A DNA stretch of 64,000 nt from assembly GCA_036971615.1 (NCBI GenBank), contig JAYKKR010000007.1, positions 682,001-746,000 on the forward strand. Reading direction: 5' to 3'. Positions 46,589-57,945 of the stretch are shown here, one piece after another. The notes beneath the pieces are model-generated. The model made no database searches and had not been told where the DNA came from. It worked only from the letters and a program-made list of their open reading frames with translations. Numbering within the stretch: the stretch's first letter is position 1; each line of letters opens with the position of its first letter. Origin of the DNA: Amyloporia xantha (lineage: Eukaryota; Basidiomycota; Agaricomycetes; Polyporales; Adustoporiaceae). Made by a program: the position numbers and the translations under genes.

Positions 46589-48235
46589 TCACTTGATATC
46601 CGGTTTCCGGTGCGATTTGTCAAGCTTGAACGCAGAAGAGCTTACATTCCGCAGAGGTGGAAATGGCGCTTTTGGACACTAAATTACGATCAGAAAGGAT
46701 ACAGTTTCAGTGACGAAAATGCGAACAGTAACTCACAGATTGTTCGATATCCATTTGACTGGTACCGGGGGGAAATGATGCGGGTTGGTCCCAGATTCGC
46801 GGTTCCGGTATAATGAAAGAGCAGTCAGTGAGGTTCTCATGTCCCTGAGTAGCAAGTTTCATCATTGCGTTGCTAAACGCATGCTGTATTCCCTTCTGGT
46901 TATCTGACAAAATGCGGTGTTATTTGTCGATGAGGTCAAACGAGCTCCTTGCCATAAGCGTCAGACTCACCAACGAATGATTGCCATTTGCATGCTGTTT
47001 GTGCATGTCGCGCCATCGCAGCATCGGACGCGAGCCGGAATTCATGCTTGAATGGCGACTTCTTCTCCGCAGCACTTCGGCCATCGCCCGGATACTCGCT
47101 TCCTTTGAGTAGTGTCTTCCAGCCGGCAGAAATTACCATTAATGCACAACGTAAAATCAAACGCGCACATACCTCTACATAGAACTGTGTATCAAATACA
47201 CCGGGTGTACTGTCTAGTGGAGTATCTGGAATGCTGGTATCGATCGTCTTCTGTACAGCAACCGAGTGGGCAGCCATCAACGCTACAGTATCTTCAGTCG
47301 TAAAACCTGCATCCGCCATTCTCTGGAGAATCTTGTCGACGGGGTCGGTGGGAGATGGAACAAGATTGGGAGGAGTTGGACCGATAGCACCTGGACGTCC
47401 CGCGTAAAACGCTAGACGAGGACTACCTGGACAATTGGAAAGAGCGAGAGCTCCAGCGAATTGAATGCTCGAAGATTATCAGTCTCTGGTTACGTCCGCA
47501 CTCTAAAGGTGACACGTACATGTCTCCATAGCTTACAGCATTGTTATCGGCGAAATGCTTTAAAGTATGCACAATGTCCTCCAAACCATCATTTGCGGCT
47601 AAAATAATCGATTGGTTTGAAATTAGGGAACATATTCTCTAAACTCACGATCGGCAAGTTCGGTATCAGAGAACTTGATAATGCTGCCGTCTTTCAAAAG
47701 GGGGTAGGTTAATGTCGATTCCTGTTATTCGGCTTTGACAGTCATTGATTACCTGCACCCCCTCCGCTAGCCATAAATCAAGTCAACTGAAGTGGAAGAG
47801 TTTATAGCAATACTTACCCGAAGACTCCAGAAGCTTGTAGTGTCGCAGAACGGCCGATGCCGTCGTGAAAGGTCAACCGGATGGCCTCCCGAGCGTGGTC
47901 GTTGCATTTCCAATCAAATCTATCTGGAGTTCAAAACAAACTTATTTAAAAGACCCTCCAGACTTGACGTACACATTGGCTTGTAATTCATCCAGGACCT
48001 AAGGCACAATCGGATCAAGACCCATCCTGTGGGCGATGATACAACACGAGCTCACGTTTAGCCATTTATGGCACTAGTGAATGGTTAATCTAGTGAGAGC
48101 TGCCGTCGTATAGAGAGCTGTTGGCCATCTTACCTCTCCACTGGCTGCGGCGACACCTAGTGGCGTGTTACGTCGGAATCATTCGGGATTTTCCGCATAC
48201 ATACCTAAGACGTTGACCGACAGACATAAAAGCAT
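46589..48235 (-). CDS. Class II heme peroxidase, generic type (no Mn triad or surface Trp)
   Basis: Secreted fungal peroxidase of the lignin/manganese/versatile peroxidase family. The start at 48235 gives a short signal-like sequence MLLCLSVNVLGVAAASGE, then CHKWLNVLDELQANVFDW. The distal heme side is CNDHAREAIRLTFHDGIG (catalytic Arg and His present) and then GGGGADGSIIKFSDTELA with a calcium-site Asp. FAGALALSNCPGSPRLAFYA and VDKILQRMADAGF follow. The proximal side is LMAAHSVAVQKTI (heme-ligand His present), and later LDSTPGVFDTQFYVEVLLKG and CSFIIPEP. By position, the exposed Trp of lignin peroxidase is Ala, and of the three Mn(II) ligands one Glu remains, one is Asp and the third is Lys. 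It therefore looks like a generic low-redox peroxidase (inference). At least nine exons, several introns under 60 nt; the last exon encodes CPKAPFPPL. Confidence 0.9.
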
Positions 48236-48710
48236 CGCAACAAAGGTTACAGCATTTCCATGGCTTAAGCTGGGTCATGGCCAGTGAATATAGAATAGCG
48301 GTCGAACAATAAGAAGTGGCCGTCGGGCTGTTACGCTCACTGTCCAGGATCAGGAAACAAGGAGTGACAAAAGTTGGGTGGAACGATAGTATCTACAGGA
48401 TTCCACAATTCAAGATAGCCTCATGAAGAGTTGTTAAACCCAGCTGGTCGGTCGTTGTTGACAGGCGGCAAGAGCACAACGCGAAATTGAACTCGGACAA
48501 GATTCGATCTCGAACGCGTTAAATCACGTGATCGCGCGCCAATGGTCGTCACGGATTCAGGGTGGGCTTTTTCGCGTTGCATGCGGACTTTGTCCACCTC
48601 CTGACAGCCACTTACCTTTTGCACCCGGCCACTCGCAGCTTGCTTTTGTGCTCTCCGCTAGTCCCCCCTCTGAATCTTGACCTTGTACCCTATTTACCCC
48701 TACCACTGCC
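48236..48710. other. Divergent promoter region
   Basis: 475 bp between the peroxidase (-) and MYND-finger (+) genes; no specific site is claimed. Confidence 0.45.
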
Positions 48711-49972
48711 ATGCCCGGCCGTCATTATTCCAAATTCATACCGCCCAGTTTGTCCATGAGCGAGCTCGTGTGCCAGAAACTGGATAATGATGCAACGGAT
48801 CTACTGATCGACAAATGGCTTGAGCGACCGCACCGCCCCGATGCGTACTATGACTGGTTCCAGCGCATACGGGAACGCAGGCATGTTGCGACTGCGAATG
48901 CTCGGAAAGAGCAGATTCTCCTCTGGAATAAAGGCATCTTCGTCCCCGAGAATATCTTCACTCGTACTGTCGACACTGGGCGGCTTATACCTCTGGACCG
49001 CACATGGGTCACCCATGTGTATACCACCACAAATCCATGTCGAGGCTCAATATGATGCCCGTAATTTTTAGCATGGTGAGTACAGGTTTTGATTGCTCGA
49101 TTGAGTCTCATCACCGAGATCGTCGGTCAGCTCCCAGAGCTGATGCTTCTGCGAGGCATGCACGATCGTGGATGCGACGAAATTTACGTTATTGTCACCG
49201 ATCTCAAGCGGCAAGAGATGGACCAAGTGACAGATTACTTCAAGTATGTCTGCCAGAACGCCTCGAATGGGCCGTGCAAACCTAGTGTGGAACAAAAGAT
49301 CAATCATGACCGTCAGTCTTTGTCTATGGGCTCTCGAGAGTGGTTACCAACGATGCGCACGATCTCCCCCTAGATATGCACCTTACACACACGCTTGACC
49401 GACAGCGTCGGACGCCGTGTTTCCCGCAGCTCGACCTCACCTTGCGAGCTATTCTCCATGAGAAACGTCCCCCATTTATTGTCCTCTTCTCCCACCAAAC
49501 GATGTCATACTCCCAAATCCTATTCGCGAATCCGCTATTCGTCCCGTCAAAGGAGGTCTTCTACGATTTTCCCAGCGGCTGTCCCAACCCGGGCTGCACG
49601 GACAATTGCTGCGAGTTGATCCGATTCCCGAAGAAGGGCCTCGAGACCGCCGCGGTGCTTTGCCATAAGCGTAAAGTACGCTATCGATACGGCCGCAGGG
49701 CCAAGGCCAAGGAGATGTGCAACTGGATTGACTGTCATGTTTGTTTTTCGGACGATTTGACACATCCCAACCATCTCTGCGAGGCGGGCAGCGAGAGCAG
49801 CACCGTAGGCAGCAGCGAGGGTAGTGAAGGCAGTGTTGATGATGCGAGCGCTCCGCGGTTCTCGGGGCTAGTGTGCAGCCGGTGCAAGTTGGTGAAGTAC
49901 TGTTCACCAGAACATCAGCGGATGGACTGGGACGAGCATAGGAGGGTATGTATGAAACCTGTAGATTCGTAG
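48711..49972 (+). CDS. MYND-type zinc finger protein
   Basis: The start is MPGRHYSKFIPPSLSMSELV. Exon 1 (48711-49016) ends in LDRTWVTH and joins exon 2 at 49086, giving VLIARLSLITEIVGQLPELM. Near the C-terminus, GLVCSRCKLVKYC then SPEHQRMDWDEHRRVC forms the Cys/His pattern of a MYND finger, which usually binds Pro-rich peptides. Before it, CPNPGCTDNC and CNWIDCHVC add further Cys pairs, and a Ser/Glu/Gly-rich spacer (ESSTVGSSEGSEGSVDDA) separates them. A frame change between 49270 and 49340 needs an intron whose donor is uncertain: GTCAGT gives only 29 nt, GTGTGG gives 56 nt. Function unknown. Confidence 0.78.
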
Positions 49973-50286
49973 CATCAGGAGGCTTCAGTTTTTTTTTTGA
50001 CTCAGCTTGTGGTGGGCGGTTTGCTATTCTGTGGAGGGCCGAAAATTGTTGTATACGGATGGAAATACCATCTCATTCGCTGCCTAGCATTATTTATCCC
50101 TATTTGTGGTCTTCCAGACTTGCCTGATCTACGTATGCTGTAAGCTCCTGTAACGAAATTTCATTGATCCTGCTAAGCTCGATCCATAGGCGCTAACAAT
50201 AAGCGCCGTGTCTTGGCTTGCTCTCGCATGATGTCACCCGCCGCTCAGCACCATGCTCGCTCAGAGCAACTTCACATTTGACCACT
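49973..50286. other. Intergenic
   Basis: Short gap between two plus-strand genes; nothing recognised. Confidence 0.5.
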
Positions 50287-51396
50287 ATGTCTGTCCGCTA
50301 CTTAACTGCAAAGCTCGCACAGCAAGTGCATACCTCTACCTTACGAGTATGCGGCAGTCGCTCACAGTGATCTATGGACGCCGTATAGATCGATGAGGAA
50401 CTCATGAGTACCGCTGGGGCGTTCAGCCTTGATCAGGTCAGTCACCTATTAAATGCAGGGTACAACTAGCGCGATAAGGAGGCTGAGCATATATTTGGGT
50501 TTATCACAGTTGATGGAGTTGGCCGGGTTAGCTTGCGCCCAGACGCTTGCCACGGTATACAGCAAGGAGAAGTATCCGCGTGTACTTGTCTGCTGTGGCC
50601 CGGGAAACCAGGGTGGTGATGGATTGGTTGCAGCAAGGCATCTTGGTGAGTACTATGCCTCATTCATCGTGTAGCTCTGAAAACAGAAGCGCTCGCTATT
50701 GTGTGTAGGCATGTTTGGGTATCAACCAACAATCTGGATGCCGAAGGTAAGCAACACCCATCTCTGTTACGACTCACTGACTGACTCAGGTCCGCTACTC
50801 ATAGCCTGGCTCGAAGGATATCTACAGAGTGCGTGTCATTTTTTTCTTCATTCTCCTCACAATCTAAACACTTTTGACCTTCTAGCGCCTCAAATCTCAA
50901 TGCGACAATATGAAAATCCAGACGCTTGCTCCTACAGAAGAGACGCACTCCCTGCGCGACGCTCTCGCTCGCTCCGATGTCATTCTTGACGCCATCTTCG
51001 GCTTCTCTTTCAAGCCGCCTGTCCGCGCGCCCTTCGATTCTGCGCTCCCTCTCATCAGCCAGTCTGGCCTGCCGATCGTGTCCGTCGACATCCCCTCTGG
51101 ATGGGATGTTGAGCGAGGGAACGCCGAGGGCGTCGGGCTCACTCCCGACGTACTTATCAGCCTGACGGCGCCCAAAGAGGGCGTGAGGCAGTTCACTGGG
51201 CGCCACTTCCTGGGAGGCAGATTTGTACCCAAGTCTGTACCCGTTTACTCTGAATATAAATGCGATGCTGATGCTGGGGTACTGAAATAGGTCGATGGAG
51301 GAGAAGTTCGTGCTCAATCTTCCCGAGTATCCTGGATTCGACCAGATCGTGGAATTACCGCGTGCCACGGCTTCGAGCGACTCGCAAAAGTTGTGA
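50287..51396 (+). CDS. NAD(P)H-hydrate epimerase
   Basis: Repairs damaged NADH/NADPH by epimerising the R form of the hydrate so that the ATP-dependent dehydratase can restore it (family knowledge, YjeF N-terminal domain). Spliced from short exons: [147 protein letters not shown] and [17 protein letters not shown] and VDIPSGW are the family signatures. The last intron is needed to reach the stop at 51394-51396. The first exon is short and Lys/Gln-rich; no strong targeting signal is visible. Confidence 0.93.
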
Positions 51397-52633
51397 CGTT
51401 GACGCATCTCATTTTTCCAGAACAGAAGTAGCGAAAATAACGTGTATTATAGCTCACTGACCACATACAATTGTATTCTCCACACCGTTAACTGCTGCAG
51501 GACAAACGATATCATTCCAGACAAGATGACACCATCCTTCGAAGGGAGTTTGATGACTAGTTTTCTTGCGAAAGGGTGTCAGCCTAGGAGTAACTCGTAC
51601 GTTTGCAGCATGCCTTGTTTCTCCGTTCAAGGATAATCGTTAAATTAGGTTAATTTGCGCTCAATTAATTTGCGCTCAAGTATCAGTCTGCATGGCCGCA
51701 ACGAGGAGACCACATGAAGAAAGATCTAACCTACGCGGGCTTCTCTTTCCTTTCCCACACCGTGGTGCTCCCGGAACTACATAGATTGCTGTGTGTTCTC
51801 CTGTCCGCTCCCGGCATGCGGTCGGGACTGTAGAGGACTTTTTGCTCAAGCTCTTCTCAACTGTTCGGTGCACTTTGGCCGCGATAGCTGCGCCACTCTG
51901 GAGGATGAGTCGCAGGGCCGAGTAGACATTATCATCTCGCGGATACTAACGAGCCTAGACTCATTCCTTTCCACTTCTATGTATGTCACTTTATACGCGG
52001 TATGATTGATCACGCAGAGCAGAAAGCGCAAATCTCAACCGAACTGTCATGCTAGTAATCTTCAACAGTGAATACTGCGGCCGCTCCCGTCGGTTTTCCC
52101 CTCCTACTCCATCCACAATACATATGCCTCAAAAGGCTCCAATTTAATACATGCTACTGCACCCTCATTTGTCTTCATTTCCCGGAAAACAATGAAGCAG
52201 ATCATCCACCTGTCCATTCAAACGTTATCTTCAAGGCTGTTCACATCTAATTACACGGGCGTGTCAACGGTCCCTTCCATTCATGATGATAGCTATGTCA
52301 AATAATTCCTCTCGAAACAACGTTGAGCATATTACATTAGCACCGTTCATACCTCACTCTGAAGTCATTTTCAGCACTCGTTACTGTTAGGCTCGTGTAA
52401 GCACAGCGTGTAAAACTCTAATATTCACCGGCGCAAGCCTGACTTGTATACATAGCACAGGACGTAACTCTCTTGGATCGCCCAGTCTAGATCTGTCCTA
52501 GTGGTACATTGGACAGGGCTTTCACGAGTTGCTAAACTTGTCAAACCGTTTAAGTGAGGCGTCAGCTCAGGACATTATCTCGATCGCGGACCACGTGCTA
52601 TGTGCTGTTGGCACGGTCGACGACTCAAAGGCT
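51397..52633. other. Intergenic
   Basis: No gene. AATTTGCGCTCAA occurs twice near 51650-51680 as a short direct repeat. Confidence 0.45.
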
Positions 52634-52643
52634 AAGCTGCAGT

Positions 52644-52908
52644 GGTCTCGTACCCAGACTTTTTATGCCGCACCCCACCACCGCGAATAAGACGTCTGGG
52701 GCATTTGAACCGTGAGGCCCCCCCTTCGGATTAGCGCCCATGATCGACCAATCAGAGGGCCCCATCGGGGCCGGTTGTGCCTGAGCCGCGATCCCTGATT
52801 GGCTCACACCCGGCGCTAAGCGGAAGGGGGGGTGTCACGGTTCAAATGCCCCAGACGGTATACATGTGCGGTGGTTGGGTGCGACATATACCGTCTGGGT
52901 ACGAGACC
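52644..52908. mobile_element. MITE with about 95-bp terminal inverted repeats
   Basis: A 265-bp element whose ends start GGTCTCGTACCCAGAC on both strands. About 95 bp of each arm match (roughly 85% by eye, including 22 identical bases around GTCTGGGGCATTTGAACC). It is flanked by AAGCTGCAGT (52634-52643) and AAGCTGCAGC (52909-52918), a 9-10 bp target duplication. Long repeats and this duplication length are typical of Mutator-like DNA transposons. No transposase; non-autonomous. Each arm also has an internal foldback. Confidence 0.85.
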
Positions 52909-52918
52909 AAGCTGCAGC

Positions 52919-53578
52919 TGCAAGCTTCACCTCCAACGTTCACTACGACCTGCTAAAAGATATTCGTCTACTGCCTCATCTCTCTAGCTGTTTTGTATTG
53001 TCTTAGATGACTCGCGCTGGACGCCAATTTTCTAGTTGGACGCATCGCCGTGTGGGCACGTCTTCGTCAGTCGGCATGGAGTGTCTCAACCAAACCATCT
53101 GATGCGGCGATGCCAAGTACTCTACCCTCGCTGCTACCACGATCATCCCTGCTTCCGCTCTGCTGCAGGCCTCTCGACACGTCTCCGGCCTCTCTCGGAC
53201 ATGAGCCCATTCACACGCGGGGAAGCTGCGGCTGTACTGACCTCATCAGTCGAGTCACAAGACGAAGTCTGATAGCGTGGTCCTCTGAACCGGTCCCAGG
53301 ACTATTCGAATGCAGATTCTGGGACGTGTATGGATCCTGTCGGATCTATATCTGAGTAGACCAGCTACGTGTTTTCCTTGTACCTGCCCGTGAAACGCCG
53401 CTCAGGCGCTATGCATCTGAGCGGGGATAAGGGTATCCCCTTCCACCTCTTCCTTTTTGCCGTCTTCTACTCTGTGGTCGCAGGGACAGCTCATTCTACA
53501 TCCTTGCTGACGCCCTTGCTAGCTTCACACACTCCAGCTATAACAGACCATTCATTGGTCCGCTGAAAGTGATCAAGT
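52919..53578. other. Intergenic
   Basis: Between the MITE and an F-box gene; small frames without family resemblance. Confidence 0.45.
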
Positions 53579-55095
53579 ATGTCAAGCATGAACTTGGAGT
53601 CGCTCCATGCTCATTCTTGGGTGCGCGGTTCGTCTGTCGTCGCTATTGGGAGGATATCTGACCCTGATCTACAGAGCTTACCCATCGAGACGGTCGCTTC
53701 CGATGCCACTGCCGTTCATCTTCCTTCGGTCGGTGCTTTACGCACAGTCGATCATCACCTCTACATTCCCATCGAGATTTTCGAACAGATCATCGACATA
53801 GTCGCGGATGCGAACGAGGACATGCAGCGTAGGCGGGATCTGTGGGCCTGCGCTCTGACCTGCCGGGCATGGTTTCCGAGGAGTCGCGCTCTCCTGTATC
53901 TGGTGGTACTACTGAGAGACCAGAGAGAGCTGCTTGCTTTTGCGCAGACACTCGATGCACATCCAGTCCTTGGTGGCTTGACGCGACGTCTCCATATTTG
54001 GGGTCGCTCCTTGGGGAATGAAGTTGAGGTGCAGAGGGAACACGCGTCCCTGATGACTCAATTTCCAGCAACACTTGCCGGAAAGTTGGCAAGAGCAGAA
54101 CACCTTACCATTCAATACATTCAATTCTTTCCGATATCTGACGACGCGGCCTTCTTTCGGGTTCTCTCCGAATTGACCTCTGTCACTACTCTTCGGCTCG
54201 CTCATCTGCAATTCACGTCTCTTCAACAAGTCGTACGCATCCTATGTGCATTTCCAAGTCTGAAAACGCTTCAATGTAAACATGTCAATTATCTAAGCCG
54301 AGGTCTTGACCTTGGATTAGCTGTCACAGCGTCAGCGGCCTTCGAGTCTTTGGACCTCTGTTTCACATCCGATCAGGACAAGGACATCCTCGACGTTCTT
54401 GTCAGTGTTGACATGCTCACACGTCTGAAGCATCTCAACGTTACCATCACTCTACAATTCCTGGTCGGATCTGATCTGAGTCGAATCGTCCACTTCGCTA
54501 GAGAAACGCTCCAGAACGTCCATTTACAGCTCCGCGATAATGGCTGTCTGGGAAATCTGGGATTTAGTGTCATAGATTATCTAGTTGGTGTGTCTGTCTG
54601 ACTTCCTGCTTTGCTGTACACTCTGACATGTCCTCGAAGAGCGTCATCTGAAGCCTTTCGGGCCCCATATCAGCAACTTGGACATCGCGATCTGCGACAA
54701 GAACTATTGTGGTTGGGTAGTCCAGTTGTTCTCCTATTTGTCGGCCGACAAGGTGCACGGAGTCCGCCTAGAAATCGACATTCAGCCTGGAGAAAGCACG
54801 GTCGATGGACATTTGAACGTTTTCAGTGCAGCAGAATGGGCGATGATTGATCGCTACATCTCCAAGGCGATTGAATCATCGAAGCATGAGGGGGAGTTGA
54901 AACTGGTCCTTCAGTGCTACGACCCTCCGTCATTGTCGGGTAAAACAGAAGTTGCAATGCGGGAAAGGTTGGCTATCATATTACCGATGTTGCACGAACA
55001 GGGCAGGATATTGTATGTATTTCCTGCTTTGTGCAATGATGTCACTCATTCATCTCCTTGAACCCGTTCTCTGTTTCAGGGTACTCATTGATTAG
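53579..55095 (+). CDS. F-box/LRR-like protein
   Basis: Three exons (53579-54587, 54640-about 55015, last exon ending at the stop 55093-55095) give about 465 residues. A polar N-terminus is followed by the F-box LYIPIEIFEQIIDIVADANE and WACALTCRAWFPRSRALLYL, typical of agaricomycete F-box proteins. The remainder has Leu-rich units (TTLRLAHLQFTSLQQVVRIL, LKHLNVTITLQFLVG, ETLQNVHLQLRDNGCLGNLG). The 54588-54639 intron restores the frame (DYLVERHLKPFG). It is a presumed SCF adaptor of unknown target and is one of three F-box genes in this window, all of different sequence. Confidence 0.8.
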
Positions 55096-57945
55096 GACGA
55101 TTCGCTGGCAATATTGTGGGCTAGCCAGCGTGATCTCGCTAGCTTATAGTCAGTTGGCATGATGGACCTTATTTATACGGAGTTCTCTTTTCCACTGTGT
55201 GCTTAAGGTGTGGTACTCGTATCTTCTAACATTATGTACACAGTAACCTTTTCAGGAGCTGGCCTGAGATGCTCCAGGGCTCGTTCCCTGACGAAAGCCA
55301 CTCCTGTGGATGTCTTGCCTTTCAGTAGTGACTGAAGAGTCACCCTCCTGTCGACCTCCTTCAGTCAAGTTAGCGCCTGCAGCTTTTGGCCCTTCTTTTG
55401 TGATGTTAGGGACAGCATCGCTCGTGGAGTGTTGGCATTGCCGTGGACATCGGACGGCGTCGCTTGCAGATGTGCCAGGTGGTGTATGTACTGGATGTGC
55501 CGCGATACTGATCGTACAATCGCATGGAATGAGGGTTACAGGTCGGTGCTGATAGCTCGGCTGGTAGCAACATTTGCAAACATACGAGCGTCGTCAAGTT
55601 CAGTGTCCGAATCCCTCCGCATAATGAATTTTTAACAAATCCAACAGGCCACTTACCATACGCCCACTGCATTATAATGAATTTCCTTATTTATCAAATC
55701 TCCTTGTGAGTTGTCTAACTCTTGCCCCAAAGCCTAACGTATTGTCTTAAGCCTGGGTTATAATGGGCGCTAAACTCGCAGGTTGTGTATCCTGCAACCC
55801 TGCTAAGGTTAGTTCATGTTCACATCAACTCATCAAGCGTCTATTGCAAAGGACCCTGCATGACCACTTATCTGGACGCCTCTCAGACCCAATCGTCATG
55901 ATCCTTGCATCAAACGCTCATCAATATGCAACTGCTTTGGCGGCACCAAAAGCTTCAAACCTTGACTATCGGATGCTGTCTGATGATATACATGTTTATG
56001 ACAAACGTTCAAGCCGCAGCGCCGCCACTACGAAGATGTGGAGAGCTGAGCTAGGGCGTCGGCAATAGTGCGCGGTTTTTCTGCGCCTGGCGCGATACTT
56101 CGCGAGTGGCGTCTGGTGTTCATCGACCCAGTTGTCGGCGATTGGGATGCTCTGCATCCCGTCGAGGCAGGCCTACAGGTCGATGCGGGGTTAATCTATG
56201 GGTACAGATGCTGATTATAAAGTTCATTCAGATGAGCTGCGAATCAGTAAGGGCCCAAGAACTTGTAAAATGTGCTTAGGCTGCTTGAAATTGCAAGTCA
56301 GCAAACGCCAGGAGGCCCCAGGCCCTCCCGCAGCGATCTCGCCGCGCCTCGCTGGATTTTGGCCGCCACGCTAACTCGATCTGATATAGAGCGGCCGTTG
56401 CCAATTTAGCACTCGTACGTACATGTTCCCAATGCACTTGCATTCAAGTCGTACTCTCAAAGCTAACAACATGTTCTCCAACCCCCCATCACATATATGT
56501 TCGTGCTCAAACTTGTTAACGAAGTGAACCCAGTGCTGCTCTCGTACAATGAGCGTCTCTATGCGTTCCTACAGAGCACTGTGCCAAGTCCTTTATCAGT
56601 GCTGATCGGCCCCGGTATCTTTTTATGCTCGGAATCTGTTGAGCAAAATCGCATCCTATTCATTTGTCTGATGGTGCTTGATTTGATATGTCAGGGTGTT
56701 TGCCCACCCTTGACGAACGCCCGCATAGGACTAGGAGTATGCCATATACACGAGTATATCGTTCCGCCTTGTCTCCTGGCCTCGCACTCTCGCTTATATC
56801 TTCTTCACAAATTAACAAGAAACCGGAGCCCAAAGTAAGCTCGGTCGTTTCTGGGATGTTCGCCGCAGTTCGTGTCAGACTTTAACACGTATTCACAAAA
56901 CCCTCCCGAACCACCTGCCATGTCGACGTCGATGCTATGCGTCTGGACTCGGGGACTAATTTGAAATCCAGAGCACCTTAGTCCGATGGGCTCGGAAGTG
57001 TAGGTATTGGTGGCGTGGTCTAGTCCTTATTCTGTTTCAACAAAAACACTAGATTGGCCATCACCAACGGAAGGCAAATAAGTTGGTTAATGGCTTTTCT
57101 GATCGAGAACTATTAACTAGGATTTTTGGCTTTATGCTATACGTCGCATAAGATGGCGCTAATCGGTTAGTGCTTTGTGTCATGGTAGTATGTGCCTGTA
57201 ATATCCAGTAACCGTCTTAACCGCAAATAAATTCCGTTTACAGGGGACCAGGGATGGCGGCTGTTGCTCAGTCGGCTGCGATAGCCTTTTCAGGGGCTCA
57301 TGCCCACAGTTTACATGGGCTCCGACAGGTTTCCCGATCGATGTACGTGATCCGATTTGCATGGGCATAACAGCAGAGATATATCTTTAAATATGTTAGG
57401 TCTAAGGTCTGCCATCACAATCATAACGCCTGTGAGATGGTGCCTGTTGTCTGGCAGGAAGTACTCCATCGTCGTTGCCAAAGCTCCATGATCCAGTGGG
57501 CCAAGACTAGGTCACACATGTTACAAGCCCCCGCGATACAGGGATCAAATCAGCGACTGACCGAGATGCCAGTGAGGCCCGAGCGTCTATGATCGGGCGT
57601 ACGTCGAATTTAACGCTTATTACGAGTTGCTTGAACACGCGAGCGACATCCACTATTCAATACTTATTACGGTCGGCTACCTCGATGTCTCAGAGAGCGC
57701 CCTGGATGATTGTGGCAGTTCTCAGCGCTGTCGTCGTGTATCCGCTGTCGTCTTTTATGGGAAGTCAGACAAAGTTATTATCATACATCAGAGTTCATCT
57801 GCTCAGACACGGAACTCCCCACAAGGCAATTTCATTTTCCTTCGTCTTTATAATGGTACATGTGAGTTCAGTATTGAACAACCCCCCCCTCAGACATTCG
57901 CCTCATTTCCTTGTAGCCGAGTCACTCTCGAGACCAAAGGCAAAT
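55096..57945. other. Long intergenic region with a dispersed repeat
   Basis: 2.85 kb without a supportable gene; frames at 55310, 55763, 56497 and 57589 show no family resemblance. It contains the repeat listed at 56085-56385. It may be a gene-poor repeat graveyard. Confidence 0.45.
56085..56385. repeat. GC-rich dispersed repeat, copy 2
   Basis: Shares, in the same order and strand, the blocks GAGGCAGGCC, GATGAGCTG, CTTGTAAAAT, AGCAAACGCCAGG and CCAGGCCCTCCCGCAG with the repeat at 14811-15300. It is shorter and diverged. The ends are GC-rich (CTGCGCCTGGCGCG left, GCCGCGCC right). Confidence 0.5.

Noticed and set aside
52625..52807. 60-residue frame inside the MITE
   Set aside because: It spans the inverted repeat and has no coding character.
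56497..56838. 113-residue hydrophobic frame
   Set aside because: Cys/Leu-rich with no family match, next to a repeat; likely chance or transposon debris.
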